Shown here: positions 7,971-16,758 of the stretch, one piece after another
How positions within the stretch are numbered: position 1 is the stretch's first letter
How the letters are laid out: every line of letters begins with the position of its first letter
Assembly (NCBI GenBank): GCA_028286915.1
Contig: JAQBQQ010000005.1
Coordinates: 1-48,399, forward strand
Reading direction: 5' to 3'
DNA: 48,399 bases
Source of the DNA: Candidatus Peribacteria bacterium
Lineage (GTDB): Bacteria > Patescibacteriota > Gracilibacteria > Peribacterales > Peribacteraceae
Made by a program: the position numbers and the translations under genes
Notes under the pieces: generated by a model
The model's input: only the letters and a program-made list of their open reading frames with translations
What the model was told of the DNA's origin: nothing
Databases searched by the model: none

Positions 7971-10688
7971 ATGTCATCAGATCGTCATCCCCAATCGGCA
8001 GAATCGGAGTTGCCATTCAAAAAAAACAGATTGAATGGCAATCATGGTCGCTTCCCTGATAAACAGGAAATGTACTCCCGTTTGCATGCCCTTTTTTCAG
8101 GGCGTCTTCCTGACCCTGACCTGTTTGATGAAGCCATGGAGCTCTTTGAAAGTTTGAGTCCTGTTGAATTGAATAAAATCCGTAGAAAGCAGGTGCAGGA
8201 AATGCTTAGGGAGCGATTTTCTGAATTGCATTCATTTCAAGAATTTGTGGCTGGTCAAACTGCAGAGGCTGTTAGTAGAAGGGTGATAGATACCCAATCT
8301 GAAATGAATGAATTTATGGCCACTCTTGGACAAAATCTTGACTGCCTTTTTGATGATGAGCATCTCATACTCCTCACGCAGGACGTATTAACGCATCAAA
8401 ATATTAGCCGCTTCATTCAAGAGCTGGCGTCCAATAATATATCGTATGCGGAAAATATTTCTTATGTAGCCAGGATAAGAGATTGGTCACAAGAAAAATG
8501 CATTCAATTTCTTGGACGTATTATCGTGAAGATGATGCGTGGTCTGATTTCTCATGCCAAGAATGGCCAAGTGCCACTTTCGACTCTCTATAATGCCTGC
8601 AATGAGTGCTTATGGGATCTACAGAAGTATTTCCAATCTGAACAAGGCTATATTCCAACAGGCATTGCACATAAGCTTCGTCTTGAGCAGAGAAGTGAAG
8701 AAACGCCGGATCCCTTTTTATATGCGGAACAAAATAGGGAAGATCGATCGAAAATTGCAGAAGTTTCAATGGCAAATGACCAAGAGCGTTCACGGCTGCT
8801 CATTGCCAATCTCCATAAGGCGACCGATAAAATCCGTACAACAGTTATCCCCGAACTGCTTCAGCAGAATGTTTCTGCTCGTGAAGCATTTTGGGCTATT
8901 CACAGAGCTCATTTCGATGAAAATCCATTTTTAAGCCACATGCATACTTCCTCATTCAACGAAGTACCTGCTTACGCTCGTAACAGTGGTGGCGACGATT
9001 TCTATCAACAGAGCATCGGTCAAACACGCAGAAATTTTGTAAGTTCCGGATGGACCGGGCATTTAGAGTCGCACTATCTGCCGGTATTGGAAGAAAAATT
9101 CTTTTTGCGGCTAGAGGAGGCAATGGGCTATATCACTTCTGAGGAAGAATTTTTAGATCTTGTGACGAAAGTCGACATGTTCATGATTACAGCCCATCTC
9201 CCGTTTGATGGTGCAGGCAGAACATATGAAGACTTCATGGTTTATCTTGGTAAGCGTGCTGGATATCCCCTTACCGTTTCTGTATCCGGCTATCGGAATG
9301 CCTCATCCGCTATGGTGGAAGATCGCATGAAAGCAGATGACGATTACAAGAAAGAAAGAGATGGCATTTGTTTAAGAAATCTGGGAATTATGATTGATCC
9401 GACCGTAAAGCGTTCTGAATGGAAAGCCTATACGCAAGGATTGCTGAAGGAAAAGTATGCTGAAAAATGGGAAGCAATTTCCGCATCAGAGCAGGCACTG
9501 GAAGCGCAACGTATTATCAATGCAGTAGCTTCGCCCGGCGACACGGACAAAATTGCCCAGCAATATCGAAGTTTCCAAGAGCTGCGGCATGTTTGGCAAG
9601 CGGCTCGATCACAATCATATATTATAGCCTCCAGTTCGCACATATCTGCCGAGTGTGATGAATTAATGGCTGAATCAACTGTAAATTATACTTTGGCTAC
9701 GCAAGCAAAGTTTGCGGCGCTCGAACAAAAATATCCGGAAGATCCTCTTGTCCGACAGATAGCTGAACAGCATCTAAGGCCTCGGACGCCACATGATATG
9801 CTGGTGCTGGCTCGACTTTTTCACAGAGAGAAGAAAACTGGTAAAGCAATAGATTTGTATGAGCGGGCGCTCGAAATGGATCCTAAGAATACGGACGCCT
9901 TGAATGAGTTGGGACTTCTGCATGAAGACCAAGGCAAAGACAATGACGCAGAAACTTTCTATAGACGTGCGATAAAGGCTAATGAATTATTTGAACACGC
10001 GTACAACAATCTCGGCTTTCTTCTGATGCAAAGGCCGGATCAACAGGAAGAAGCAGAAGCTCTGTTACTTAAGACTATTACATTAAAGCCGCGCCATACG
10101 GCAGCGCATTACAATCTTGCACTTTTGTATAAGAAGCAGGACAAGACTGAGAAAGCTATTGAGTACTTTCAGAAATTTCTTGAAATCAAACCCAGTTCCA
10201 TCAGTGTGCGTACTGAATTTGCCGACTACTTATTGCAAACGGGAAGAGACGACGCTCTTTTAGAGAAGCAATTTGATGAGATTTTAGAATGGCAGCCTCA
10301 AAACATAATTGCACTGTTCCAGCTGGCACGTTATTACAGGAGAAAAGACAAGCCGAGGAAGGCCCAGTTATATTATGAGGAGCTGCTTAGGATCGATCCC
10401 AGCCATATAAATGCGCGCATGAATCTTGGGATGTTGTTACGAGGAGCACAGCAGTATGAGGCATCTGAAAGTCAGTTTCGAATTATCATCCAGCAAAATG
10501 CTGATTTTGAAGCAGCGTATTTAGGACTGGCGATTACATACCTGAGCAAAAATGACCATGCAGCTTGCCGGCAAGTACTTGAAGAGTATGTGGCGAAAGG
10601 CTTCAGTGTTCTTCGTGGAAGCTTTAGAGATCTCGCTGAGGAAGTCGGCTTTCAATATCCTGAACATAAACAAGATATATGGGACTAG
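7971..10688 (+). CDS. Fic-like domain protein with C-terminal TPR array
   Basis: 905 residues in two parts. Residues 409-421 read HLPFDGAGRTYED inside a helical region, close to the Fic motif HxFx(D/E)GNGRxxR. The catalytic His409, Phe412, Asp413, Gly414, Gly416 and Arg417 are kept; the usual Asn is Ala415 and the final Arg is missing. Fic enzymes transfer AMP or other phosphate-containing groups onto proteins; with these changes activity is uncertain. From about residue 605 to 870 there are at least six tetratricopeptide repeats (for example AIDLYERALEMDPKNTDALN), a protein-binding scaffold. No inhibitory (S/T)xxxE(G/N) motif was found with confidence. A TATAAT box 14 bases before the ATG implies a very short leader. 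The TPR part is certain, the Fic call is moderate. Confidence 0.7.
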   Translation: MSSDRHPQSAESELPFKKNRLNGNHGRFPDKQEMYSRLHALFSGRLPDPDLFDEAMELFESLSPVELNKIRRKQVQEMLRERFSELHSFQEFVAGQTAEAVSRRVIDTQSEMNEFMATLGQNLDCLFDDEHLILLTQDVLTHQNISRFIQELASNNISYAENISYVARIRDWSQEKCIQFLGRIIVKMMRGLISHAKNGQVPLSTLYNACNECLWDLQKYFQSEQGYIPTGIAHKLRLEQRSEETPDPFLYAEQNREDRSKIAEVSMANDQERSRLLIANLHKATDKIRTTVIPELLQQNVSAREAFWAIHRAHFDENPFLSHMHTSSFNEVPAYARNSGGDDFYQQSIGQTRRNFVSSGWTGHLESHYLPVLEEKFFLRLEEAMGYITSEEEFLDLVTKVDMFMITAHLPFDGAGRTYEDFMVYLGKRAGYPLTVSVSGYRNASSAMVEDRMKADDDYKKERDGICLRNLGIMIDPTVKRSEWKAYTQGLLKEKYAEKWEAISASEQALEAQRIINAVASPGDTDKIAQQYRSFQELRHVWQAARSQSYIIASSSHISAECDELMAESTVNYTLATQAKFAALEQKYPEDPLVRQIAEQHLRPRTPHDMLVLARLFHREKKTGKAIDLYERALEMDPKNTDALNELGLLHEDQGKDNDAETFYRRAIKANELFEHAYNNLGFLLMQRPDQQEEAEALLLKTITLKPRHTAAHYNLALLYKKQDKTEKAIEYFQKFLEIKPSSISVRTEFADYLLQTGRDDALLEKQFDEILEWQPQNIIALFQLARYYRRKDKPRKAQLYYEELLRIDPSHINARMNLGMLLRGAQQYEASESQFRIIIQQNADFEAAYLGLAITYLSKNDHAACRQVLEEYVAKGFSVLRGSFRDLAEEVGFQYPEHKQDIWD

Positions 10689-10846
10689 AAGATATATAGG
10701 CAAATATGCTTTTGATCTCCCGGCACGGATTTGAAATATTTTGTCAGCAATTACGTTAATATTGCCTTGAAGCCTCTTTATATTGTAAAATATTACAGTA
10801 GGCCATGTGTTCTTTCCACCCTCATCGACCTTAGGAGACTCAGACC

Positions 10847-11140
10847 ATGCTGAAACTGTATTGGCTGGAACTGGCGGCTGCCGCCACAATTCAAGTCGTT
10901 ATCTGCGGAGTCAGCAAATTCGTCGCCGATACAACACATATTCCGCATTCAGGTGTTCCATTGGCGACTGTCCTTGCTCTTTGCATGTGGTTCGTCTTCA
11001 AAGACGTTAACTCACGGGTGAACGTTGATGAATTGGCAGAGGCACAGGTTTCTCGTGACATGTTAAGCATGAGGCTCACAGGGGTCGGGATGGGCATTAT
11101 TATTTTCGAACTTCTGAAGATTATGGCTGCTGTTCGATGA
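10847..11140 (+). CDS. Small membrane protein (97 aa), single-gene unit
   Basis: Not recognised. Hydrophobic segments at about residues 5-22, 38-52 and 76-95 suggest two or three membrane passes, with a charged loop (KDVNSRVNVDELAEAQVSRD) between the second and third. AGGAG lies nine bases before the ATG, and a strong UUCG-loop terminator begins five bases after the stop, so it is a self-contained transcription unit. GC-rich codon use differs from the AT-rich DNA on either side. Confidence 0.7.
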   Translation: MLKLYWLELAAAATIQVVICGVSKFVADTTHIPHSGVPLATVLALCMWFVFKDVNSRVNVDELAEAQVSRDMLSMRLTGVGMGIIIFELLKIMAAVR

Positions 11141-11144
11141 GCGT

Positions 11145-11174
11145 AAAACCTGCCCTTCGGGGCGGGTTTATTTT
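11145..11174 (+). terminator. Intrinsic terminator with UUCG loop
   Basis: AAACCTGCCC-TTCG-GGGCGGGTTT followed by ATTTT, directly after the gene at 10847-11140. Confidence 0.9.
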
Positions 11175-11271
11175 AAATAATATACATAAACTAATCCAAA
11201 TCTAATGCGTACAGTGAGTGCCTTGCAGTCGTTGTTGATATAATTACATAAAAATATATATTAGCTATATT

Positions 11272-11915
11272 ATGACGGAAGCAGAGCAAACTCTTTGGAG
11301 CACTGCAGGAGATCATCTCTTACGTATTGCCCGCGGCATTCAGGACATGCCGCCGAACGATCCAGATTGCTGGATGCTATTGCCGTTGCGCGTATGCATA
11401 TACAGCGCTGTACTGACGGCCTTTCAGATTCAGTCCCGCTTGTACGTGGTGTGACGCGTATATACCAGAGTACACGGGCAAGCATAGAGGCAGCTCTGCA
11501 TACTACCGGTCATCTTCGAATTCCGGGCAGTCACCGGCTCAGTGGCTCTTATACACTGGAGCAATTACAGCAACATCCAGACTTGCTTTTACAGCTTACA
11601 CTCGTTGAGCTGCAACATCTGTTCCTAAGCGCAGATGCAATGGAAGATGAGCAGAATTCAACACGCGGCTCGTATGATATATTACTGAATATGATGGAAA
11701 TTGCCGAGAACGCCGACCTTTCCAGTCTTGCATCGGATCATCCGGTCCGGAGTTTCCTACAGGAAGGAATGGAGGGGTCATTCGGTATTAGCGCATACGA
11801 ATTGAATACAGTCAGACAGTTCACGCGCAAAAAACGTTTTGAAGAAGACACGAGAGTAGTATTGTCGGAGGATGCCGTGCAGGAGCCATGGATGCTAAAT
11901 AATGATAAGAAGTAG
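11272..11915 (+). pseudogene. Frameshifted hypothetical gene
   Basis: The start MTEAEQTLWSTAGDHLLRI reads well from ATG 11272 up to about 11365 (QDMPPNDP) and then degenerates. The downstream frame (codons in register with 11295) takes over with LLDAIAVARMHIQRCTDGL and continues as a coherent, acidic, helical protein to 11915. One missing base near 11360-11375 would join the two into a protein of about 213 residues. Not recognised as a known family. It could be a true pseudogene, a sequencing error or, less likely, a frameshifting gene. The following minus-strand gene ends two bases further on. Confidence 0.6.
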
Positions 11916-11917
11916 AC

Positions 11918-12334
11918 TTATTTCCGTATCAGCACTAGGTACCCAACGACGAAGAACCCGCTTGCAATTATAAAACGGGCTCCAATAGTTTCATGTAATA
12001 CTATAGCGGCGAGCAGGGCTGTAAAGAGCGGATAAGTTAACGATAGAATAGCTGCGTGTGAGAGTTCTATTTTTTGTAATCCATAACTAAAGAGGATTCC
12101 GCCAATACCAATCCAGAGTATGCCACGTAGCCCGGCCCACATCCATTGCTCTTTTGTCAGGGATGCAATATCTTTGCTATAAAGCAGAAATACGGGAAGA
12201 AGAAATATGGTACCCATAAAAGCGATGAGTGTACTGGCTATTATGGGATTTGTTGTACCTGATAATTTTTTTAAGAATAATGCGCCTATAGCCCAGGCAA
12301 ACTGGGAGCCGAGAATGAGGAGGGTGCCCTGCAT
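11918..12334 (-). CDS. Single-unit EamA/DMT-superfamily transporter
   Basis: 138 residues with five hydrophobic segments; the pattern GSQFAWAIGALFLKKL at the start and SLTYPLFTALLAAIVLHETI near the end is the EamA signature. Full drug/metabolite transporters have two such units. This protein has one, like paired small multidrug-type or single-EamA proteins that dimerise. It is convergent with the frameshifted gene 11272-11915, with almost no spacer. The substrate is unknown. Confidence 0.85.
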   Translation of the reverse strand: MQGTLLILGSQFAWAIGALFLKKLSGTTNPIIASTLIAFMGTIFLLPVFLLYSKDIASLTKEQWMWAGLRGILWIGIGGILFSYGLQKIELSHAAILSLTYPLFTALLAAIVLHETIGARFIIASGFFVVGYLVLIRK

Positions 12335-12458
12335 ATGAAAGTGTCATGTACTTTGACGTAGGAGATAAGACAAATATACATTGCAGCAATTATTGTTATT
12401 TTATAAAAAACTCTTTACCACATATTTGTTCCTTGTCATGTTGCTCCTTTTACAGCCT

Positions 12459-13343
12459 TCAGTCCTCCGGCATCAAATCTACTGTCTCACCAAAGTTAGC
12501 TGATGGCTCATACTGCTTCTCCTGACGGATAGATCGCAGTGCTCCAATGACAGCAAGCCGTTCAAGGGCAGGACGATTTTTATCTTTATTCATCGCTTGA
12601 ATCGTAGATTCTGCCGCAGCCGCATCTCGCCCGAGGAATTCAAAAAGATGAAGGATCGTATGCCTTCCATCGGAATCGGCTCTTGGCAGAGCATCGAGCA
12701 ATTCAGGGACATGTTCTTTCAAGCGTTTGCCCAATCGAAAAAGATGATTGTCGGCGGCACGTGAAACAATTTCGTCTGATCCGATTAATTCTGAGATTAA
12801 TTGCGGAACATCTTCGCGCAACGGCACTTCAATAATTTCAGGCTCCGGCATTTTCTCCCATTCATCCATAATCTGCCCTCCGTAGACAACTAGTTCTGCC
12901 TTTTCTTCATCTCCTGAGGAAAGACTATTCGGAAAAGTTTCTTTCCTGATTTTATAATATTGAAGTGTTTTCAAGAGCACATTACGAATTGATTCTGTTA
13001 ACTCTTCCGGCGTTTCCGCTACCGCATAAAAGCCGGCCAATGCCGGACTATTGGCAGAAAAACTTCCACCGTAATCTTCTTCTATGACAATAAAAGGAAT
13101 ATCGCCTGAACGTTCTATTGTGCGATCACGGTAGAAAAGTGGAATGGAAAAGTCCGGCAAAGGGTATCCCATTTCCTTGCGGGCATTCATGATAGAAAGG
13201 AGTTGGTCTGCAATATTTTTTGTGAGCTGTTTAATGGTTTTCCCGAATGTATTGAGTTCCGGTATAACCGGACTGGTAGCTATATAAAGACTCCGCTCAG
13301 GATCTGTTTCAATGGCAATAAATGCAGTTGTTGGGTGGTCCAT
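12459..13343 (-). CDS. Protein with two tandem HicB-like domains and a HEAT-like tail
   Basis: 294 residues. Residues about 5-55 (FIAIETDPERSLYIATSPVI, then a helix) and about 82-135 (IVIEEDYGGSFSANSPALAG, then AETPEELTESIRNVL) both follow the HicB pattern of strand, D/E-x-G-x(Y/F)xAxSP strand and helix. HicB proteins neutralise HicA RNase toxins. No HicA-like small protein with a conserved His is adjacent. The C-terminal third (about 190-275) is made of short helices resembling HEAT repeats. The duplication plus tail is unusual for an antitoxin; it may be a stand-alone regulator or an adaptor. The domain call is moderate. Confidence 0.6.
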   Translation of the reverse strand: MDHPTTAFIAIETDPERSLYIATSPVIPELNTFGKTIKQLTKNIADQLLSIMNARKEMGYPLPDFSIPLFYRDRTIERSGDIPFIVIEEDYGGSFSANSPALAGFYAVAETPEELTESIRNVLLKTLQYYKIRKETFPNSLSSGDEEKAELVVYGGQIMDEWEKMPEPEIIEVPLREDVPQLISELIGSDEIVSRAADNHLFRLGKRLKEHVPELLDALPRADSDGRHTILHLFEFLGRDAAAAESTIQAMNKDKNRPALERLAVIGALRSIRQEKQYEPSANFGETVDLMPED

Positions 13344-13427
13344 AGTATAAAGTACTGTATACTGCAGTTTTTATCTCGTCAAAAAAGCAGCTATTACTAT
13401 ATGGCTGGGGCCTTTTTAGAGTATCAG

Positions 13428-13619
13428 TCATGCTGGAAAATCATTAAGTGCGAAGCGGGCATATATCTCCTCTTCGATTATATCTTTTGCCATTGAATAC
13501 TTTTGTTTATCCATACACTTGGCACTAATAAGTGTACCAACAATTAAATCACTCATACTAGTAACCCATTCATGAGTCTTGGGGGAGTATTGCATATTGT
13601 ACGGATTATTTTCTTTCAT
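13428..13619 (-). CDS. Small hypothetical protein (63 aa)
   Basis: Not recognised. It begins MKENNPYNMQYSPKTHEWV, followed by a helix DLIVGTLISAKCMDKQKYS and an acidic helix KDIIEEEIYARFALND. AT-rich, with no clear Shine-Dalgarno. It lies between the HicB-like gene and the divergent gene at 13698. The coding call rests on codon pattern only. Confidence 0.5.
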   Translation of the reverse strand: MKENNPYNMQYSPKTHEWVTSMSDLIVGTLISAKCMDKQKYSMAKDIIEEEIYARFALNDFPA

Positions 13620-13697
13620 ATGACTAAAGGAAATTATAGCAAAATATGTTACGGCATTATTCTATCTTAAAGTATTGCATAAGCTACAGTTGTTAGG

Positions 13698-14072
13698 ATG
13701 CGTCATATGATAACTCATGCATTGGCACCTTTGGCTTCGATTGCCTACCAGCGGCGATATATCATTCATGGCGATATAAAGGGGTATATAATTCCATGGG
13801 AATTGCTGGAGGACGCTATAAATGCATTGAATATAACTCTCTCTGATAAAAAGTATCAACAGCGGTATTCATCCGAGGAATTAAGCTGCTTGGCCTCTAT
13901 GCTGGCAACTATTAAAAACTGCCCATATACCCAGGATGTTCCTTTGGAAGAATTGGTGGAACGTCATAAAGGTTGGGCGGCGGTTCGTAGCCAGGCGCAG
14001 GAGTGCTTGCAAATAATGAATTTTGATCTTGTTGCTTGGGAAAAGGAGAATATCGATTTTCCGGATAACTAG
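13698..14072 (+). CDS. Hypothetical protein, intact member of an island family
   Basis: 124 residues, not recognised in known families. Landmarks: ALAPLAS (8-14), YQRRYIIHGDIKGYIIP, ELLEDA, a C-terminal helical part with CLASMLATIKNCP and RSQAQECLQIMNFDLVAWE. The same blocks occur in the broken gene at 26627-26273 on the other strand, which shows this is a real protein family with at least two copies in the island. The last bases are followed immediately by a fragment of a second family (14076-14219). Confidence 0.7.
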   Translation: MRHMITHALAPLASIAYQRRYIIHGDIKGYIIPWELLEDAINALNITLSDKKYQQRYSSEELSCLASMLATIKNCPYTQDVPLEELVERHKGWAAVRSQAQECLQIMNFDLVAWEKENIDFPDN

Positions 14073-14075
14073 AAT

Positions 14076-14219
14076 AAGATTTCTCGTACCATTCTTTGCG
14101 AGGTCGTAGAGACAAGTGGCATGGCATTCAAGCTTACGGATGGTCCACAATACTTCATGCCTTATGCAGAAACGGGAGTATTGTCAAAATTATTTGTATC
14201 AAATATGGAATCGGACTAG
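14076..14219 (+). pseudogene. Truncated relative of the protein at 15004-15618
   Basis: Translating from 14076 gives KISRTILCEVVETSGMAFKL and TDGP, matching ISRSILCEAIEPNGLTFKL and MDGP at the start of the 15004 protein. After about 27 residues the similarity ends, and a stop follows at 14217-14219. There is no ATG at the expected place (the codon is AAG). It is therefore a fragment joined directly to the stop of the preceding gene. Confidence 0.65.
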
Positions 14220-14314
14220 AATATTGTCTTAACAGCTTACGGTATTGGCCGGTCATCTGGTATAATAATTGATATTTTATAATCGATCTAGTGAGCTTCT
14301 TTTCTTAAACAATA

Positions 14315-14905
14315 ATGCGAAACTTTATACTATCGTTTACATTAACTTCGTTGACGGTGTTTGTGTGCCTATTGTTTTTCCTTCGGTCTGCACCTTCCTT
14401 ATGGGATGCTGAAGGCTACATTTTTTTGGGAGCAATTGCCGTAGTTGTCGGATTGATAGCAGGATTATGCGCTATAGTACTTCTGCCACTTGCTCGTTCT
14501 ACAAGAAATGAACGAAAACCTTTAGTAGTTATGGGGATTTTGTCACTCAGTATTCTGACTGTCGGCTTTATGGTGTTATTCAATCGGCAATTATCTGCAG
14601 CATGGCTGCAGTCACTTGCATACAGCTTGCTCATTGCCATTCTCTTGACGGCAAACAGTCTGTACATCACTCAACGACATTTTCGTACTATGCAGTTAGT
14701 GCTCGCTGCACTTGTTGCACCTGTAGTATTATTTATGATGCTTTTTGCATACAGAATATTGGCACTCATTGATGTATCTGCCGGCGGCGCTGCATTCTCC
14801 AATAGTTTCAATTGGATACCATTGGAAATATCAATGATAGCTTTTGTATGGACGTTTTGTGTATGGCTTATGCATAGGAATTTTTCTGTATTTCCAATAG
14901 AATGA
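14315..14905 (+). CDS. Hypothetical membrane protein, about six TM segments
   Basis: 196 residues with hydrophobic stretches near 4-24, 34-58, 70-88, 98-120, 128-150 and 166-188. Charged residues sit only in short loops (ARSTRNERKP, TQRHFRTMQ). No family is recognised. TATAAT at about 14261 precedes the ATG by a leader of some 45 bases. It lies between the fragment 14076-14219 and its full-length relative at 15004. Confidence 0.75.
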   Translation: MRNFILSFTLTSLTVFVCLLFFLRSAPSLWDAEGYIFLGAIAVVVGLIAGLCAIVLLPLARSTRNERKPLVVMGILSLSILTVGFMVLFNRQLSAAWLQSLAYSLLIAILLTANSLYITQRHFRTMQLVLAALVAPVVLFMMLFAYRILALIDVSAGGAAFSNSFNWIPLEISMIAFVWTFCVWLMHRNFSVFPIE

Positions 14906-15003
14906 AAAAATCCGCATGGATTTATCAGTACAGAAATTTGCATGTTAAACAGTTACGTACATAATAAAATCATTGCCTCTGTTAGTTCGGTCGCTATCCA
15001 CAT

Positions 15004-15618
15004 ATGATTTCTCGTTCAATACTTTGTGAAGCTATCGAGCCAAATGGCCTAACATTCAAGCTTATGGACGGCCCATGGTCTATGGAGGTAAGAGGAATAT
15101 GGAATGCGATACTCGCAGACTATTTGGTCTATGCTTTTGGGAACCGATCAATCACCGTTATTACCGGTACGGAACGCTGGTGCATGAACGACCTTCTTCC
15201 AAATGTAAGGATTATCCGTATTGATACACGAATATATTCAATGCTCATGGGTAAAGGAAAATGCGCCGTCTCTGCCTTGCATGGACTATCAGCACAACTG
15301 GCAGAACAAATAAGTGCCAGTGAAGATTTTGAATTAGGAATTTTGCGTTTAACAAATGTTGATCCTGAAAATGTGACAGCAATAAAACATGTCTATTTAT
15401 TACCGATCCTGGGTGTCGAACCAGTTCCTTCGTTTCGTGAGGAATTATGTATTCGATCTGCCGACGGAGATTGGCTAAACTGGTGGAATGCACCAGGTGC
15501 TACAGAGGAGCGTGTATATAAGTTTCAAGAAGTTGTTGAAAAAGCCGGTTGGCAATTCGTATATAATGGCAAGCTCAAAAGCGCGGAGGAGATCACGAAT
15601 AACATCAATCGCCTGTGA
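15004..15618 (+). CDS. Hypothetical protein (204 aa), full-length member of an island family
   Basis: Not recognised. It begins MISRSILCEAIEPNGLTFKL with a beta-rich N-terminal part, contains Trp-rich stretches (TGTERWCMND, DGDWLNWWNAPG) and ends in a helix with KSAEEITNNINRL. No membrane segment or signal. A fragment of a sister gene is at 14076-14219. A terminator hairpin follows. Confidence 0.7.
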   Translation: MISRSILCEAIEPNGLTFKLMDGPWSMEVRGIWNAILADYLVYAFGNRSITVITGTERWCMNDLLPNVRIIRIDTRIYSMLMGKGKCAVSALHGLSAQLAEQISASEDFELGILRLTNVDPENVTAIKHVYLLPILGVEPVPSFREELCIRSADGDWLNWWNAPGATEERVYKFQEVVEKAGWQFVYNGKLKSAEEITNNINRL

Positions 15619-15630
15619 CAAGGCCGACCT

Positions 15631-15660
15631 CACCTGCTCTAATGGGCAGGTGATTTTATT
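15631..15660 (+). terminator. Intrinsic terminator
   Basis: CACCTGC-TCTAATGG-GCAGGTG followed by ATTTTATT, 12 bases after the stop at 15618. It separates two convergent genes. Confidence 0.8.
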
Positions 15661-16024
15661 ATGTAGTTTCAGTTTTCCTGTTATGCAAAATCTGTGCAAT
15701 AAGCGCACCTGCTAAAAAACTGACAGCTATATAGAGACAGTGAGTAAGAAAATGTATTAACCCCCAAGGAAGAACCTCTACGACATCCAGAGATGGCTTG
15801 AAAAGTAAACTTTCAGGATGAACATAGAGAGAAATGCCTGCCCATAACCAGTCCGGTACCAGAGTACAAAAGAGATGGCCATCCTCAAGACAGGTAAAAG
15901 CAAAGCCGTATGCAAAAGCTGCTACGGCCAGCAATAAAATCTGGACTATTACACCAATCACTCCGCCAGCCAGCCATGGCCGTTGCTTCAGGAGTTTCTG
16001 GTGCATAGAACTTATAACTCTCAT
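15659..16024 (-). CDS. Small membrane protein (121 aa)
   Basis: Start set at the ATG at 16024 (MRVISSMHQKLLKQRPW), because the longer frame would overlap the ChaB-like gene. Membrane segments at about 18-42 and 92-113, and possibly 58-70. The loop has a pair of Cys (TCLEDGHLFCT). Not recognised. Probably transcribed with the two minus-strand genes upstream (16080-16289, 16331-16618). Confidence 0.6.
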   Translation of the reverse strand: MRVISSMHQKLLKQRPWLAGGVIGVIVQILLLAVAAFAYGFAFTCLEDGHLFCTLVPDWLWAGISLYVHPESLLFKPSLDVVEVLPWGLIHFLTHCLYIAVSFLAGALIAQILHNRKTETT

Positions 16025-16079
16025 TATTGAGGGGGTTAGATATTTGGTAATATCTGTTCCACGGAGCAGGCGATTTTTA

Positions 16080-16289
16080 CTATGTTTTCCGCATGGCAAG
16101 CAGAGCTTGAATTGCTCTCCGTTCAACTGACTCCGGATATCCATGCTCGTCTGTCTTACTGTTATAGCATATCATTGTATTGTTCCATGCCCGCTCGAAA
16201 GAGTGTTCGTACGCCTTTGCCAAATGTTCCGGCAACACTTCTATTTCTTCCGGAGTGAGTGTCTCACGGAGCGACTCAATGGATGTCAT
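16080..16289 (-). CDS. ChaB-like small protein
   Basis: About 70 residues from ATG 16289 (MTSIESLRETLTPEEIEVLP). The pattern LPEHLAKAYEHSFERAWNNT followed by ESVERRAIQALL resembles ChaB domains, in which LP-x-A-x-I(Y)-x3-F(N)xAW precedes an A-W-x-A-V helix; the second Trp is absent here. ChaB proteins were described as regulators of cation exchange, but most are uncharacterised. No chaA-like transporter is nearby. Confidence 0.5.
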   Translation of the reverse strand: MTSIESLRETLTPEEIEVLPEHLAKAYEHSFERAWNNTMICYNSKTDEHGYPESVERRAIQALLAMRKT

Positions 16290-16330
16290 GAGTATGATGT
16301 AAATAAAATTATAAAGCTTAGTACCGTCTA

Positions 16331-16618
16331 TCAAATTGGCCGTATTTCCTGTAGAATACCTAGGTTTTCTTTTATCAGAAAATTTCCCAAATCATCTATT
16401 TTATCCTGTGGTCCACTGACCATCATAAGTTGAGCAAAATCAAATTCGGTATCCACGGTAATAATGTTATCCAATTTGCCTGCTTCGGTGAGCTGTTTTA
16501 CTTTTTGATAAAAAGAATTTCTCAGTTCATCAAGTTCGATTGCAGTAACATTCATTATTTCAGAAACTCTTTGTATAGGTACCGGTAGATGAAAACGAAC
16601 AGCATACATTTTTTCCAT
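16331..16618 (-). CDS. Hypothetical protein (95 aa), leaderless
   Basis: Not recognised; an alpha/beta protein with NVTAIELDELRNSFYQKVKQ and a C-terminal helix GNFLIKENLG. The start at 16618 (MEKMYAV) rather than 16624 is chosen because a consensus TATAAT (minus strand 16631-16626) ends exactly seven bases before it, leaving no leader. Confidence 0.6.
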   Translation of the reverse strand: MEKMYAVRFHLPVPIQRVSEIMNVTAIELDELRNSFYQKVKQLTEAGKLDNIITVDTEFDFAQLMMVSGPQDKIDDLGNFLIKENLGILQEIRPI

Positions 16619-16625
16619 ATTCATT

Positions 16626-16653
16626 ATTATATTGAAGGGGTCTTTTTTGTCAA
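16626..16653 (-). promoter_or_regulatory. Consensus promoter for the gene at 16331-16618
   Basis: Minus strand: TTGACA (16653-16648), 16-base spacer, TATAAT (16631-16626). Both boxes are perfect sigma-70-type consensus. The expected start of transcription coincides with the ATG at 16618. Confidence 0.8.
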
Positions 16654-16665
16654 AGATTCGGTTAG

Positions 16666-16693
16666 TTGTCTTTATAGTGTATACAAGTATAAT
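16666..16693 (+). promoter_or_regulatory. Promoter for the gene at 16759-17025
   Basis: TTGTCT (16666-16671), 16-base spacer, TATAAT (16688-16693). Divergent from the promoter at 16626-16653. The leader is about 60 bases and contains the Shine-Dalgarno of the gene. Confidence 0.75.
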
Positions 16694-16758
16694 ATATCAC
16701 TGACTTTCGTCAGGATATCGCGTTGCTGTTCAGTCTGTTCTTTCCAAGGAGACCTCCC

